Source: a virus. From it: DNA of 42,293 nucleotides. The stretch is from positions 1 through 42,293 of the IMG/VR virus record IMGVR_UViG_3300034220_000059; one strand, written 5' to 3'. Positions 16,429-24,218 of the stretch are shown here, one piece after another. The notes beneath the pieces are model-generated. The model saw only the letters and a list, made by a program, of their open reading frames with translations, had not been told where the DNA came from and did no database searches. The first letter of the stretch is position 1, and every line of letters begins with the position of its first letter. A program made the translations under genes and the position numbers.

Positions 16429-19400
16429 CAGCCTAGCGCCTGGCGACCGCGGGTGGCGACCATGCGATTGCTCGCCTGCATGGTTTGGATTGACACGTTG
16501 CCGGATATGGCCTGCACGCGAGGTTCGAACATCTGCCCTTCCCCCACCACCAGCTGCACGATCGACGGCCCCCGCCGCCCATCGCCGCGCCCACCGTTCG
16601 GAATGATCGTGCCCGACACGCCGGGCGCGAACAGCTCCGGCCCGGCCTCGCCGACCTCGTAGAACTTGCCGGCCCGCACGCCCCCACCCAGCCGTCGGCC
16701 GCCGCCGAACACGCGGCCGAGCGCGCCGAGAACACCGAACAGACCGCCGCCAGCTCCCCCGAACGTGGGCTTGACCATCTCGAACGGCTGCTGATCCCCG
16801 GCGACGATGTTCGCGCCCGAGGTGCCTCGGCCGAGCAGGCGGCCCAGGAAACCGCCCCCGCCTTCGCCTCCCTGTTCGCTCCCGAATAGCGAATTGGCTA
16901 GCGGCTTGATGATGCTCTGCTGGACCGCGATCTCGACGAGGGAGGCGATGATCCGCTTACCCATGTTGGCGAACGCGTCCGCGAGAGAGCCTGTGCCGAG
17001 TATCGCGTCGGCGAGCTCGGTGTTGAGCTCCTTCAGCGCAGAGACGCCGATCTCCTCGATGTCCTCGTTGATCCGGTCGGCCGACTTGTCGAGCGAGCGC
17101 ATGAACGTGTCGCCCGGGCCCTCGTTGGCCCGCTCGATCGCCGTACTGCGCGCAGCGTAGATCTTGTCCAGCTGCTTCTTGCGATCGGCCGCGACCTGCC
17201 ATTCGGCGGAAGACGTCGCCCTGGTCGCCAAGATCAGCTCGAGATCAGCTTCCTCCTGCGCCCGCTGCAGCTCGAGCAGCCGCAGTTCGCCATCGCGACG
17301 TTCCTTCACGCTGTCAGCCAGCGCGATCTGATCGCGGACGCGGTCCTGCGCGAGCTCGTTCTCCGCCTGGGCGAGATCGTAGTCGCGCTGGGCCAGGGCC
17401 ACGAACCGCGCCCGCTCGGCCGCGCCCTGCTGCTGATAGAGCACCAGGTCCTTCGCCGCGAGCAGCTGCGCACGCTTGGCGTCCGTCAATCCTTCGTCGA
17501 GCTGCAGCTGACGCGCATAGGACGCGCGCTCCTCCTCGAGCGCTGCCATGTCGGCCTTGTACCGCGCCTCCGCGCTGTCGAGCAGGTCCGCCTGCGCACG
17601 GAGCAGATCGACGCGTGCGCGGCCGAGCTCGTCCTGAAACTGCGACTGGTCGCGAGCAACGTCGCGTCCCTTCGGCTCGCGCGTCTTCCGATCAATCTTC
17701 GCCGCGTCGAAGTTCATGTCGACTTTGGGGCTGGAACCCGCGCCAGCAGCGCCGGCGATCGCACTGTCGATCTCGCCCAGCGTCTTCATCGCCGTCTCAA
17801 GCGCCGCGCTGGCAGCGTTCAAGCTGGCTAGCTCGTCCTGACGCCCCGTTGCCCCGGCATTGGGGCGGTCGGTACCGGGCGGGGTTCCGACCTTCCAGCC
17901 GGCCCCGGCCTGCCTCTGGATGGCGTCCCGGGACTTAGCGGCGGCGAGATCCGCGCGAGCCTTGGTGAACGTCCCCTTCGCGGCGTAGAACGCCGCAGCC
18001 GCCTGCGTGCGGAACGCCCGCGCGGCCGCGAGCGCTTCATCCTTGGCCTTGCCCGTCGCGGTCGCGAGCCGCAGCGCGATATCCGCGCCCTGCGCCTGCT
18101 GCTCATTCGCAGCTGCGAGTGCCTTGGCCGAGGCAGTGGACGCCTCACCCGATCGGTATATCATCGGAACTAGGATCGCGAGAGCCGTGATCGCCAGTCC
18201 GATCGGGCCGGCGAACCCGAGCATCGCCGTGCCCAGCCGACCGATGACCGTAGCGACACCCGCCTGCAGCGCCAGCTGCCCAAGCATCCGGATCAGGACG
18301 CCGACCGGGTTGATTAAGACGGCGAAGCCGGTCGCGAGCGGCCCCAACCGGAGCAGCAACAGCGGCAGCGCGATCTTCGCCAGCGTACTCACCACCAGGA
18401 TCAGCGGACCGACGGCGGCGGCCAGCGCGCCGACAGCGACGATGGTCTTCATGAACCAGGGTGGGGCCGACGCGATCGCGCCGATCATCGTGGCGAAGCC
18501 GTCTTTGATCGAGGTGACCAGCTGCAGGATGCCCGCCTCGCCGATCGCGATCTTCAGCTTCTCCCACGCGGTCGCCAAGCGCTGCGTGGCGGCCGCCTCG
18601 CCGTCGAGCAGGATCTTGAGCTTCTGGTCGGCGGTGACCTTGTCGATGCTGGCCCGCGTCGCCTCGATCCCGTCGCGCCCTTGCTTCATCAGCGCGATCG
18701 CGGTCCGCATGCCGTCCGTGCCGAACATCGTCGTGAGCGCGTCCGTCTTCGACCGATCGGAGAGATTGCTCATCTTGGTGTTGAGCTCGTCCGCGATCGC
18801 GCCGACCGACTTCATCTGGCCGCCGGCGTCGAAGAAGCTGAGTTTCAGCATCTCCTGCACCCTGGCGGCATCCTTCGACGCCGGCACAAGGGTCGTCAGG
18901 AACGTCTTGAACGACGTGCCGGCGTCCTGGCCTGAGCTGAAATACGAAGCCGTCGACGCGAGCGCGACGTTCATGTCCTCGAACGACACGCCCATGCCCG
19001 CCGCCGCACCGCCCGCCGAACCGAGTGCGAGACGGTAGTCGTCAAACCCAAGCTTCGACTTGTCGAGCGCGCCGGTGATCTTGTTGACGACGGTGGGCAG
19101 CTCGGACGCGCTCTTGCCGAACTGCTGCACGATGTCGGTCGTTAGCGCGGCTGAAGAAGCCAGCTCGGCCTGGCCGACCGCACCGAGCGTCAGCGCACTC
19201 TGCAGCCCGCCGCCCAGGATCGACTCGACGCTCATGCCGGCTTTGGCGAGAGCCTCCATCGCGCCTGCCGCCTCGACCGCCGACTTACCCATCGCCGGAC
19301 CAAGCGCGAGCGCCGCGTCGCGCAGCTTTGTCAGCTGCTCGGGGGTGGCGTTCACCATCGCGGCGTTCAACTTGCCCATCGCCGACTGAAAGGTCGACGC

Positions 19401-19694
19401 GGCGTCCTTAGACACCTTGGCAAGCCCGCCGAGCGGCAGCGTCATGCCGATCGTCAGCGCCGCGCCGGCGTTGCGCACTTCGTTGCCGACGCGCGCCAGA
19501 GAGTCGACGATGCCGATCGCCGCGCGATTGACCGCCTGGGCAGCCCGCTCGATCGCGGCGCCCATTTGATCGCCCGATCGGTCGAACTCTTGCCCGGTCT
19601 TCTTGGCCTCCGCGCGGGCGGTCGCCATCGAAGCCTTATAGGCTGCGTCCTCGACGGTCATGCCGACGACGAGCGAGGCGAGCAGAGCCTGCAT
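16428..19694 (-). CDS. Tail tape measure protein (TP901 type)
   Basis: 1088 residues. It sets tail length and travels into the host during DNA ejection. The TP901 core is at about 85-400 (STFQSAMGKLNAAMVNATPEQL, then AVEAAGAMEALAKAGMS and SKLGFDDYRLALGSAGGAAAGMG). Hydrophobic membrane-like segments lie at about 405-525, followed by a long charged coiled coil (about 680-860). The C-terminal YEVGEAGPELFAPG is a common tape-measure ending. It begins directly after the frameshifted chaperone stop. Length predicts a tail of roughly 160 nm if 1.5 angstrom per residue applies. Confidence 0.93.
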   Translation of the reverse strand: MQALLASLVVGMTVEDAAYKASMATARAEAKKTGQEFDRSGDQMGAAIERAAQAVNRAAIGIVDSLARVGNEVRNAGAALTIGMTLPLGGLAKVSKDAASTFQSAMGKLNAAMVNATPEQLTKLRDAALALGPAMGKSAVEAAGAMEALAKAGMSVESILGGGLQSALTLGAVGQAELASSAALTTDIVQQFGKSASELPTVVNKITGALDKSKLGFDDYRLALGSAGGAAAGMGVSFEDMNVALASTASYFSSGQDAGTSFKTFLTTLVPASKDAARVQEMLKLSFFDAGGQMKSVGAIADELNTKMSNLSDRSKTDALTTMFGTDGMRTAIALMKQGRDGIEATRASIDKVTADQKLKILLDGEAAATQRLATAWEKLKIAIGEAGILQLVTSIKDGFATMIGAIASAPPWFMKTIVAVGALAAAVGPLILVVSTLAKIALPLLLLRLGPLATGFAVLINPVGVLIRMLGQLALQAGVATVIGRLGTAMLGFAGPIGLAITALAILVPMIYRSGEASTASAKALAAANEQQAQGADIALRLATATGKAKDEALAAARAFRTQAAAAFYAAKGTFTKARADLAAAKSRDAIQRQAGAGWKVGTPPGTDRPNAGATGRQDELASLNAASAALETAMKTLGEIDSAIAGAAGAGSSPKVDMNFDAAKIDRKTREPKGRDVARDQSQFQDELGRARVDLLRAQADLLDSAEARYKADMAALEEERASYARQLQLDEGLTDAKRAQLLAAKDLVLYQQQGAAERARFVALAQRDYDLAQAENELAQDRVRDQIALADSVKERRDGELRLLELQRAQEEADLELILATRATSSAEWQVAADRKKQLDKIYAARSTAIERANEGPGDTFMRSLDKSADRINEDIEEIGVSALKELNTELADAILGTGSLADAFANMGKRIIASLVEIAVQQSIIKPLANSLFGSEQGGEGGGGFLGRLLGRGTSGANIVAGDQQPFEMVKPTFGGAGGGLFGVLGALGRVFGGGRRLGGGVRAGKFYEVGEAGPELFAPGVSGTIIPNGGRGDGRRGPSIVQLVVGEGQMFEPRVQAISGNVSIQTMQASNRMVATRGRQALG

Positions 19695-20473
19695 CTATGC
19701 CCTCCTCGGCAGCCTTGTGATCGTCATCGGCACGCCAGAGGCGGCCAGGGCGCGGAACACTGTGAGCCGTTCGGTGACGGTCTGCGGCGCCTTGTTCTTC
19801 ATCTGCTTGAGGTACTGGCCGAACGGCTTCAGCTTATCCTCACGGGCGAACCGCTCGGACTGCCATGCGCCGTACAGCGCCAGGTCCCACGCATCGCGCC
19901 GGGCCTTTACCCGCCCGCGGATCGCCGCTCCGAACGAAGCTAGGCTCTGGTCCCAGAACGTTTCGGCTTCGAACCCGGCTTCCGTCCACCGCTCGACGAG
20001 CTCGATCCAGTCGGTCCGCTCGCGGGGGTCGCGGGTTTTCCCGGGGCGGCGTCGCCGCCCGCCCCCTTGCCCTTTTCGGCCCCGCCCCGACCCTGCGCCG
20101 CCTGGATGGCCGCGCCGATGACCTCGCCGAACCGGGCGTATCCCAGATCGTCGATGATCTCGTCGACCTGGTCGACCTCGATGCCCGGGTGATGACGGCG
20201 TAGCCCGTGCCACGCCAGGTCGCGCAGCAGCGACAGCCGCATTCCCTTCAGAGCTTCGGCCGCCCGTGCCGCCATGATCGGCGAAAGTGCCGAGCCGTCG
20301 GACATCGACTGCGCGACCGCGATTGCCGTCTCGGCATCGAGGCCCGGCATCGCGTCTGCGACGACCGCGAAGAACCCGCGATCGTACTGCTCCTCGACCG
20401 CGCACTGGGCGGCCGTGCCAAGGAACAGCGTCCAGCGCGTGCCGAGCGCGTCGAAGATCTGCGCGCCGAGCAT
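19695..20473 (-). CDS. Tail assembly chaperone, -1 frameshift product (gpGT-like)
   Basis: The product is read from the 20473 start for 135 codons, then shifts -1 at the slippery heptamer 20069-20075 and continues 124 codons to the stop at 19695, giving 259 residues. The second frame has no convincing start of its own, but its downstream part (DWIELVERWTEAGFEAETFW, then AIRGRVKARRDAWDLALYGAW) is clearly protein-like and corresponds to lambda gpT. Location between tail tube and tape measure is the invariant place for this pair. The two frames overlap from 20473 to 19940, consistent with a shift anywhere there, and the heptamer fixes the point. Confidence 0.8.
19940..20473 (-). CDS. Tail assembly chaperone, unshifted product (gpG-like)
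   Basis: 177 residues. The N-terminal part to about residue 125 is helical (TLFLGTAAQCAVEEQYDRGF, then GYARFGEVIGAAIQAAQG). After the slippery site the in-frame tail is low-complexity Gly/Ser/Lys, as expected for an unselected extension. The major chaperone is thought to coat the tape measure during tail assembly. The start overlaps the tail-tube stop (TAATG). Confidence 0.85.
   Translation of the reverse strand: MLGAQIFDALGTRWTLFLGTAAQCAVEEQYDRGFFAVVADAMPGLDAETAIAVAQSMSDGSALSPIMAARAAEALKGMRLSLLRDLAWHGLRRHHPGIEVDQVDEIIDDLGYARFGEVIGAAIQAAQGRGGAEKGKGAGGDAAPGKPATPASGPTGSSSSSGGRKPGSKPKRSGTRA
20044..20060 (-). promoter_or_regulatory. Frameshift-stimulating hairpin candidate
   Basis: On the coding strand GGGCGGC GAC GCCGCCC forms a 7-bp all-GC stem with a 3-base loop, starting 8 bases downstream of the slippery heptamer. 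Spacing of 5-9 bases is usual for -1 stimulators. Confidence 0.7.
20069..20075 (-). promoter_or_regulatory. Slippery heptamer A AAG GGC
   Basis: The coding strand reads GAA AAG GGC in frame, giving the X XXY YYZ pattern A AAG GGC with X=A, Y=G, Z=C. A -1 slip to AAA GGG C re-pairs the first two bases of both tRNAs and enters the second chaperone frame at exactly this point. Confidence 0.8.
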
Positions 20474-20940
20474 TACGGCGCCACCGGCGGCGCGACATAG
20501 GCGGCCTCTTCGGTCGCGCCGGTGAACCGGACCATGACGTTCTGGGTCATGCGGTCGCCGATTGGCACGTTGCGGCCGCGGCTTTTCACGAGCAGGAAGC
20601 CGTCAATCTGCCAATCCGGCTCGCCTGCCTCATCGGGCAGGATGGCGCGGAATGCGCGAACCTTGCCGGCGTTATGCGCGCCACGCAGCAGAACATCCGT
20701 CGGGCTGCCCGGGATATAGTTCAGGGTCAGCGTACCTTCGCCCGGCTCGATCAGGCCGCCTTTGTACTCCTTGCGCCGCTTGGGCGATTTAAAGTGGGTG
20801 GTCTCGACGTCGTCCGCCGTTTCCTCGGCGAACGGAATTTCCGTCACTTCGTCGAGCTCGACGAGCTCGCCTGCCTCGTTTTCCAGGAGGAACGTCGTCC
20901 CCCAGCCGATGCGGGCTTCGCTGTTGCCGTTGTCGTCCAT
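20473..20940 (-). CDS. Major tail tube protein
   Basis: 155 residues with the siphovirus tail-tube pattern: GWGTTFLLENEAGELVELDE, a KSPKRRKEYKGGLIEPGEGT loop with Gly/Pro before a beta strand, then TLNYIPGSPTDVLL and a late FLLVKSRGRNVPIGDRM. It assembles as stacked hexamers around the tape measure. The family usually has about 150-200 residues. It is followed by the frameshifted chaperones with a one-base stop/start overlap. Confidence 0.87.
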   Translation of the reverse strand: MDDNGNSEARIGWGTTFLLENEAGELVELDEVTEIPFAEETADDVETTHFKSPKRRKEYKGGLIEPGEGTLTLNYIPGSPTDVLLRGAHNAGKVRAFRAILPDEAGEPDWQIDGFLLVKSRGRNVPIGDRMTQNVMVRFTGATEEAAYVAPPVAP

Positions 20941-20954
20941 TCGGGCCTCCTTGA

Positions 20955-21356
20955 TCAGCCGTTGTGCGTGAAGATGAAGTCGATCGACTCGCGGAAGATT
21001 TCCGGCGCGAGCCGCTGGGCGGGACCGGCCTGCTGCAGCTCGGCGCCGCCGCGCACGGCCGTCACCATGGCCCGCTGGAACTGGACGCCGCCGACCAGGG
21101 CGGACGGTGTGAGCCGGAGGATCAACCGCTCGCGAAGCGCGCCCGCAGCCTCGGCCGACGCGGCCCAGGCGTCTGCCTGAACCGTAGTTGGGCGCACGCG
21201 CTGCGCGCCCTTGAAGTGCTGCGGCCGGGGGTCGACCACGATCTGAAGCGTGATGCCCGGCAGGGCGGTCAGCCTGCGACCCCAGACCACCCGGCCAGCG
21301 ACGGCGAGTTCGGGATCACCCGTGATCCGCTCTTTCAGCGCCGCCTCGAAGCTCAT
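20955..21356 (-). CDS. Tail completion protein, DUF3168 family
   Basis: 133 residues. It opens with FEAALKERITGDPELAVAGRVVWGRRLTALPGITLQIV and has the mixed alpha/beta pattern of tail terminators (DUF3168, gpU-like). It ends in FRESIDFIFTHNG, as this family often does. It overlaps the gp10-type gene by 4 bases. It caps the tail at the head end; this function is from family knowledge. Confidence 0.83.
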   Translation of the reverse strand: MSFEAALKERITGDPELAVAGRVVWGRRLTALPGITLQIVVDPRPQHFKGAQRVRPTTVQADAWAASAEAAGALRERLILRLTPSALVGGVQFQRAMVTAVRGGAELQQAGPAQRLAPEIFRESIDFIFTHNG

Positions 21357-21775
21357 CGGATTTGCCCGGCTAGGTCTGCTGCCAGGCGAGCTGCCACGAC
21401 CCGTTCCGCTTCTGGCCGCTTCGACGCGATCGCAGGTCGCATGAACGGCTGCGCGCCGGCGCGCGCCGTCCCGAACTCGACGAATTTTGCGTAAGGGACG
21501 TCTCCGTCCTCCGTCGACCCGACCGGGCCGACATAGACCGAGACCCCGGCACCGTTCACCTTGCCGTAGACGCGCGCGTCGCGCTCGTCGGTGACCTGGA
21601 TGCTGTCTTTCAATGTGCCCGTGTCGACAGGGACGAGCCGGCGCGCCTCCGCAGCGATGATCTCGCCGCCAGCATGCAGGGCAGCCCGCAGCTTCTGCTC
21701 CGAAAACCCGCGCGCGAGCATCGCGAGATTGCGGTCGAGCTCTCGAAAGCCGCTGTTCTTGATCCGGGCGCTCAC
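21353..21775 (-). CDS. HK97 gp10-type head-tail/tail-completion protein
   Basis: 140 residues with the clear family signature VPVDTGTLKDSI at about 67-78 and YAKFVEFGTARAGAQPFMRPA at about 95-115. These proteins (HK97_gp10, sometimes called minor capsid or neck protein) act in joining the tail to the connector. It overlaps both neighbours by 4 bases. Confidence 0.92.
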   Translation of the reverse strand: MSARIKNSGFRELDRNLAMLARGFSEQKLRAALHAGGEIIAAEARRLVPVDTGTLKDSIQVTDERDARVYGKVNGAGVSVYVGPVGSTEDGDVPYAKFVEFGTARAGAQPFMRPAIASKRPEAERVVAARLAADLAGQIR

Positions 21776-22092
21776 GTCATGGGCTCCGCCGCGCAGATCC
21801 AGGTCAGCCCCTCGACATCGCCCACCGGGTCGAGCGAGATCTCGAACCGCTCGCCGGCGATGTCGATGGTGTCGCCGATCGCCGGTCGGGCAACATCAGC
21901 AATGCGGATCTCGAAAGCGTTCGAAGCAGGGAGCACGACGACCCTCCCCTGCTTGACCATTCCGTCCGGTCGAGTCCGAATGACCCGGATCGGATCGATC
22001 GGAGATCCACCGGCGAGCGCAACGAAAACCGCCGCCGCCGAGCCTGGGCCGTAGAACAGTCTATCAAGCGCCGCGGCGAACGGATCACGCAT
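21772..22092 (-). CDS. Head-tail joining protein
   Basis: 106 residues; a beta-rich protein with SNAFEIRIADVARPAIGDTI and FEISLDPVGDVEGLTWIC, the pattern of the lambda gpFII/head-tail joining fold. Position immediately before gp10-type protein and after capsid genes agrees. It overlaps both neighbours by 4-8 bases. Confidence 0.72.
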   Translation of the reverse strand: MRDPFAAALDRLFYGPGSAAAVFVALAGGSPIDPIRVIRTRPDGMVKQGRVVVLPASNAFEIRIADVARPAIGDTIDIAGERFEISLDPVGDVEGLTWICAAEPMT

Positions 22093-22342
22093 TCCGGCGC
22101 CCGCGACGACCGGTACGCGCGGGGGTGGAGCCCTCGCCGGCGCCGTCCTCGCCCTCGCCCTCGCCCTCTTCGCCGTCCTCGGCGTCCTCGAGCTCCTCGG
22201 CGCCGCGGCCCTTCACGATATCGGCCGCGCGCTCCTCGGTGATCTCGTTCTTCTCGGGGCCGACCGAGACGATCGCGCCCGAGTCCACATAGGCACCGCC
22301 GTTCAGATAGGCGGGGCTGGTCAGCTGGATCTGCTTCTTCAC
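22085..22342 (-). CDS. Small acidic head-region protein
   Basis: 85 residues. The N-terminal half (ITSPAYLNGGAYVDSGAIVSVG-like strands) resembles short beta proteins found between decoration and connector genes. Residues about 50-70 are a run of Glu/Asp/Gly, and the C-terminus is Arg-rich. No named family is recognised. It overlaps the joining gene by 8 bases; a role in head completion is inferred from position. Confidence 0.65.
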   Translation of the reverse strand: MKKQIQLTSPAYLNGGAYVDSGAIVSVGPEKNEITEERAADIVKGRGAEELEDAEDGEEGEGEGEDGAGEGSTPARTGRRGRRNA

Positions 22343-22360
22343 GTCGATGTTCTCCGGATG

Positions 22361-22384
22361 CCGGCGACGCGCTCGCGCCGCCGG
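22361..22384 (-). other. Intercistronic hairpin
   Basis: A 10-bp stem with one G-T wobble and a 4-base loop lies between the decoration gene stop (22404) and the next start (22342). It may lower downstream transcription or protect the capsid-gene RNA; no T-run. Confidence 0.4.
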
Positions 22385-22403
22385 GGCTGGGCTGGTTGTT
22401 GAG

Positions 22404-22733
22404 TTAGGAGACGGTGCCGTTCAGGCGCACAGACGCCCGGGCGTCGCCGGCCAGGCGGGCGAGCGTGAACGCGCCGATCAGCGTGTTGCCCGCCGCGTTG
22501 GCGGTCACGACGCGGTTGGTGTTGTCCCAGTACGCCTTCGCGCCCTCGGCCGCTGCGGCGCCGTCCTTGGGCAGCTCCACCTTGCCCTCGAGCAGGAACG
22601 GGCCGCGAGTGCCGGCGGCGATCGCGATCTTGGCGACGCCGAAGATCGAGCCGACCAGCGCGCCACCGCCGGACGCGACCGCATACGGCGCGGTCAGGTT
22701 CTGCGTGTGGCAGTTGGACTGAAAATTGTTCAT
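22404..22733 (-). CDS. Capsid decoration protein, DUF2190 family
   Basis: 109 residues with the DUF2190 pattern: LTAPYAVASGGGALVGSIFG, then FGVAKIAIAAGTRGPFLLEG and AAAAEGAKAYWDNTNRVVT. These are small beta-tulip proteins that sit on the capsid surface (like lambda gpD-associated or P13-like proteins). Position directly after the capsid gene supports this. Hairpins stand on both sides of the gene. Confidence 0.88.
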   Translation of the reverse strand: MNNFQSNCHTQNLTAPYAVASGGGALVGSIFGVAKIAIAAGTRGPFLLEGKVELPKDGAAAAEGAKAYWDNTNRVVTANAAGNTLIGAFTLARLAGDARASVRLNGTVS

Positions 22734-22755
22734 CGAAATGCTCCCGAAACGGCAC

Positions 22756-22775
22756 GAGCGGCCAGGAGGCCGCCC
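22756..22775 (-). other. Intercistronic hairpin
   Basis: An 8-bp stem (one G-T wobble) with a 4-base loop lies between the capsid gene stop and the decoration gene start. The decoration gene's ribosome-binding site (GGGAG) lies downstream and stays free. Confidence 0.4.
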
Positions 22776-22805
22776 GCGTCACGTATGCTGGTGGTGGAAG
22801 GCGGC

Positions 22806-24218
22806 TCAGGCTGCGCCGGCGTTCTTGTAGAGCGCGCGGTGGTCGATCGCCTTGGCGCCGAAGACCAGGCGCGCCTTGATCTCGAGGCCGTCGACCTCGA
22901 AGCCCTGGCGCTGCTCGATGTGCACGCCCTCATGGCCGGCGAGGTAGGCGTACTCGATCGTGTCGATCGGCTGTGCGTTGGGATCGGCCGCCAGGAACCA
23001 GCTGTTGTCGGTGATGCGCGGCTCCACGACCGGCGTCAGCTGCCGGTTGTATTCCGGGTTGATGTCGCCGTTCTTGGTGGCGACGTAGTTCACCGAGGTG
23101 AACTGGTTCGCCTCCTGCTCCTTCAGCGGACCACAGACGAGCGTCGCCGGCGTCGCCGCGGTGAACCGGCCCTTGGGCGCCTTCTGGGTGCGCATCGAGG
23201 TCCGACCCGCCTGCAGGGAGGCGATACCAATCCCGGTGCCGGCAGCGGCGAGGTTGCCGTGCGACGCGTGGAACAGCGTCACGCCGTCGGACATCAACGG
23301 GTTGCTGAGCAGGATCGCATAGACGACGTCGCCTTCGACCTGCGCGGCCTCCTGACCCATCGCCGTGGGCAGGCGATCGAACGCGCTGAGGTCGTCGTTG
23401 ATGATCGTCTCCCAGGAGAGCGCGATGATCTGGCCCCACTTGCCGACCGTGTACTGCTCGGAGGAGTCGCCGACGGTCGCGTACTGGTACTCGGCCGATT
23501 CGAGCACCTGCTGCATGGGCGAGATGTCGGACAGCGCGACGCGGCTGACGGGCCGGAAGTCGGGCACGGTCGACTGTCGGCAGAAGCTGGTGAACGTGCG
23601 CGGCGCGAGCTCGTAACCGCGGCGGAGCGTCCGGCCGACGGTGTTGCCCATGAGCGCGGGGAAGTCGCTCGTGGTGTGCTGGCCGGCGTTCAGCGGCTGA
23701 CGGTAGCGAAACACCGCCTGCGCGACTTCGACGTCGCCCATGTTGCGGGTGCTGACGCCCGTCGAGTCGAGCCAGTCGCGCGCGAGCACGAGCAGGCGAC
23801 GTCCGGCGAAGGGCCGGGCATCGTCGGTGAGCTGGTTGCGCGGGTTGGCCCGGTGGGCGATGGCGATCGACATCGCGTTCGCACGCGCCTCGAACTGCGC
23901 CGCCGGGATCGTCGCCGGCGAGTAGTTCGTGATGGTGGGCGCGTTCGTCGCAATATGGTCGATGATGCGGGTGCGCGCGACGTCGATCGACACGCCCTCG
24001 TTCACCAGTGTGTCGGCGAACTCGGTACCCAGGCGGGCGCGGCTGACCTCATTGCGGATCGTCGACATACGGGTGCGCTCGGCGACGATCGCGGCGGCGA
24101 CGGCGTCACCCACGTTGGTCGGCTGCACGGGCACGGGCGGCGTCGGGGTCGGCGTGGGGGTCGGGGTCGGCGTGGGGGTCGGCGTCGGGTTCGCCGCCGG
24201 ATCGATAATGGGATCCAT
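22806..24218 (-). CDS. Nested capsid-only product from internal start
   Basis: An in-frame ATG at residue 205 of the fusion (24216-24218) is preceded by AAGGAG with a 6-base spacing, a better ribosome-binding site than most true starts here. It would give 470 residues: MDPIIDPAAN, the Pro-Thr linker and the capsid domain, without the protease. This parallels lambda C/Nu3, where an internal start makes a separate product, except that here the product would be the capsid itself. It would explain how capsid subunits can greatly outnumber the protease. Not proven by sequence alone. Confidence 0.6.
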   Translation of the reverse strand: MDPIIDPAANPTPTPTPTPTPTPTPTPPVPVQPTNVGDAVAAAIVAERTRMSTIRNEVSRARLGTEFADTLVNEGVSIDVARTRIIDHIATNAPTITNYSPATIPAAQFEARANAMSIAIAHRANPRNQLTDDARPFAGRRLLVLARDWLDSTGVSTRNMGDVEVAQAVFRYRQPLNAGQHTTSDFPALMGNTVGRTLRRGYELAPRTFTSFCRQSTVPDFRPVSRVALSDISPMQQVLESAEYQYATVGDSSEQYTVGKWGQIIALSWETIINDDLSAFDRLPTAMGQEAAQVEGDVVYAILLSNPLMSDGVTLFHASHGNLAAAGTGIGIASLQAGRTSMRTQKAPKGRFTAATPATLVCGPLKEQEANQFTSVNYVATKNGDINPEYNRQLTPVVEPRITDNSWFLAADPNAQPIDTIEYAYLAGHEGVHIEQRQGFEVDGLEIKARLVFGAKAIDHRALYKNAGAA

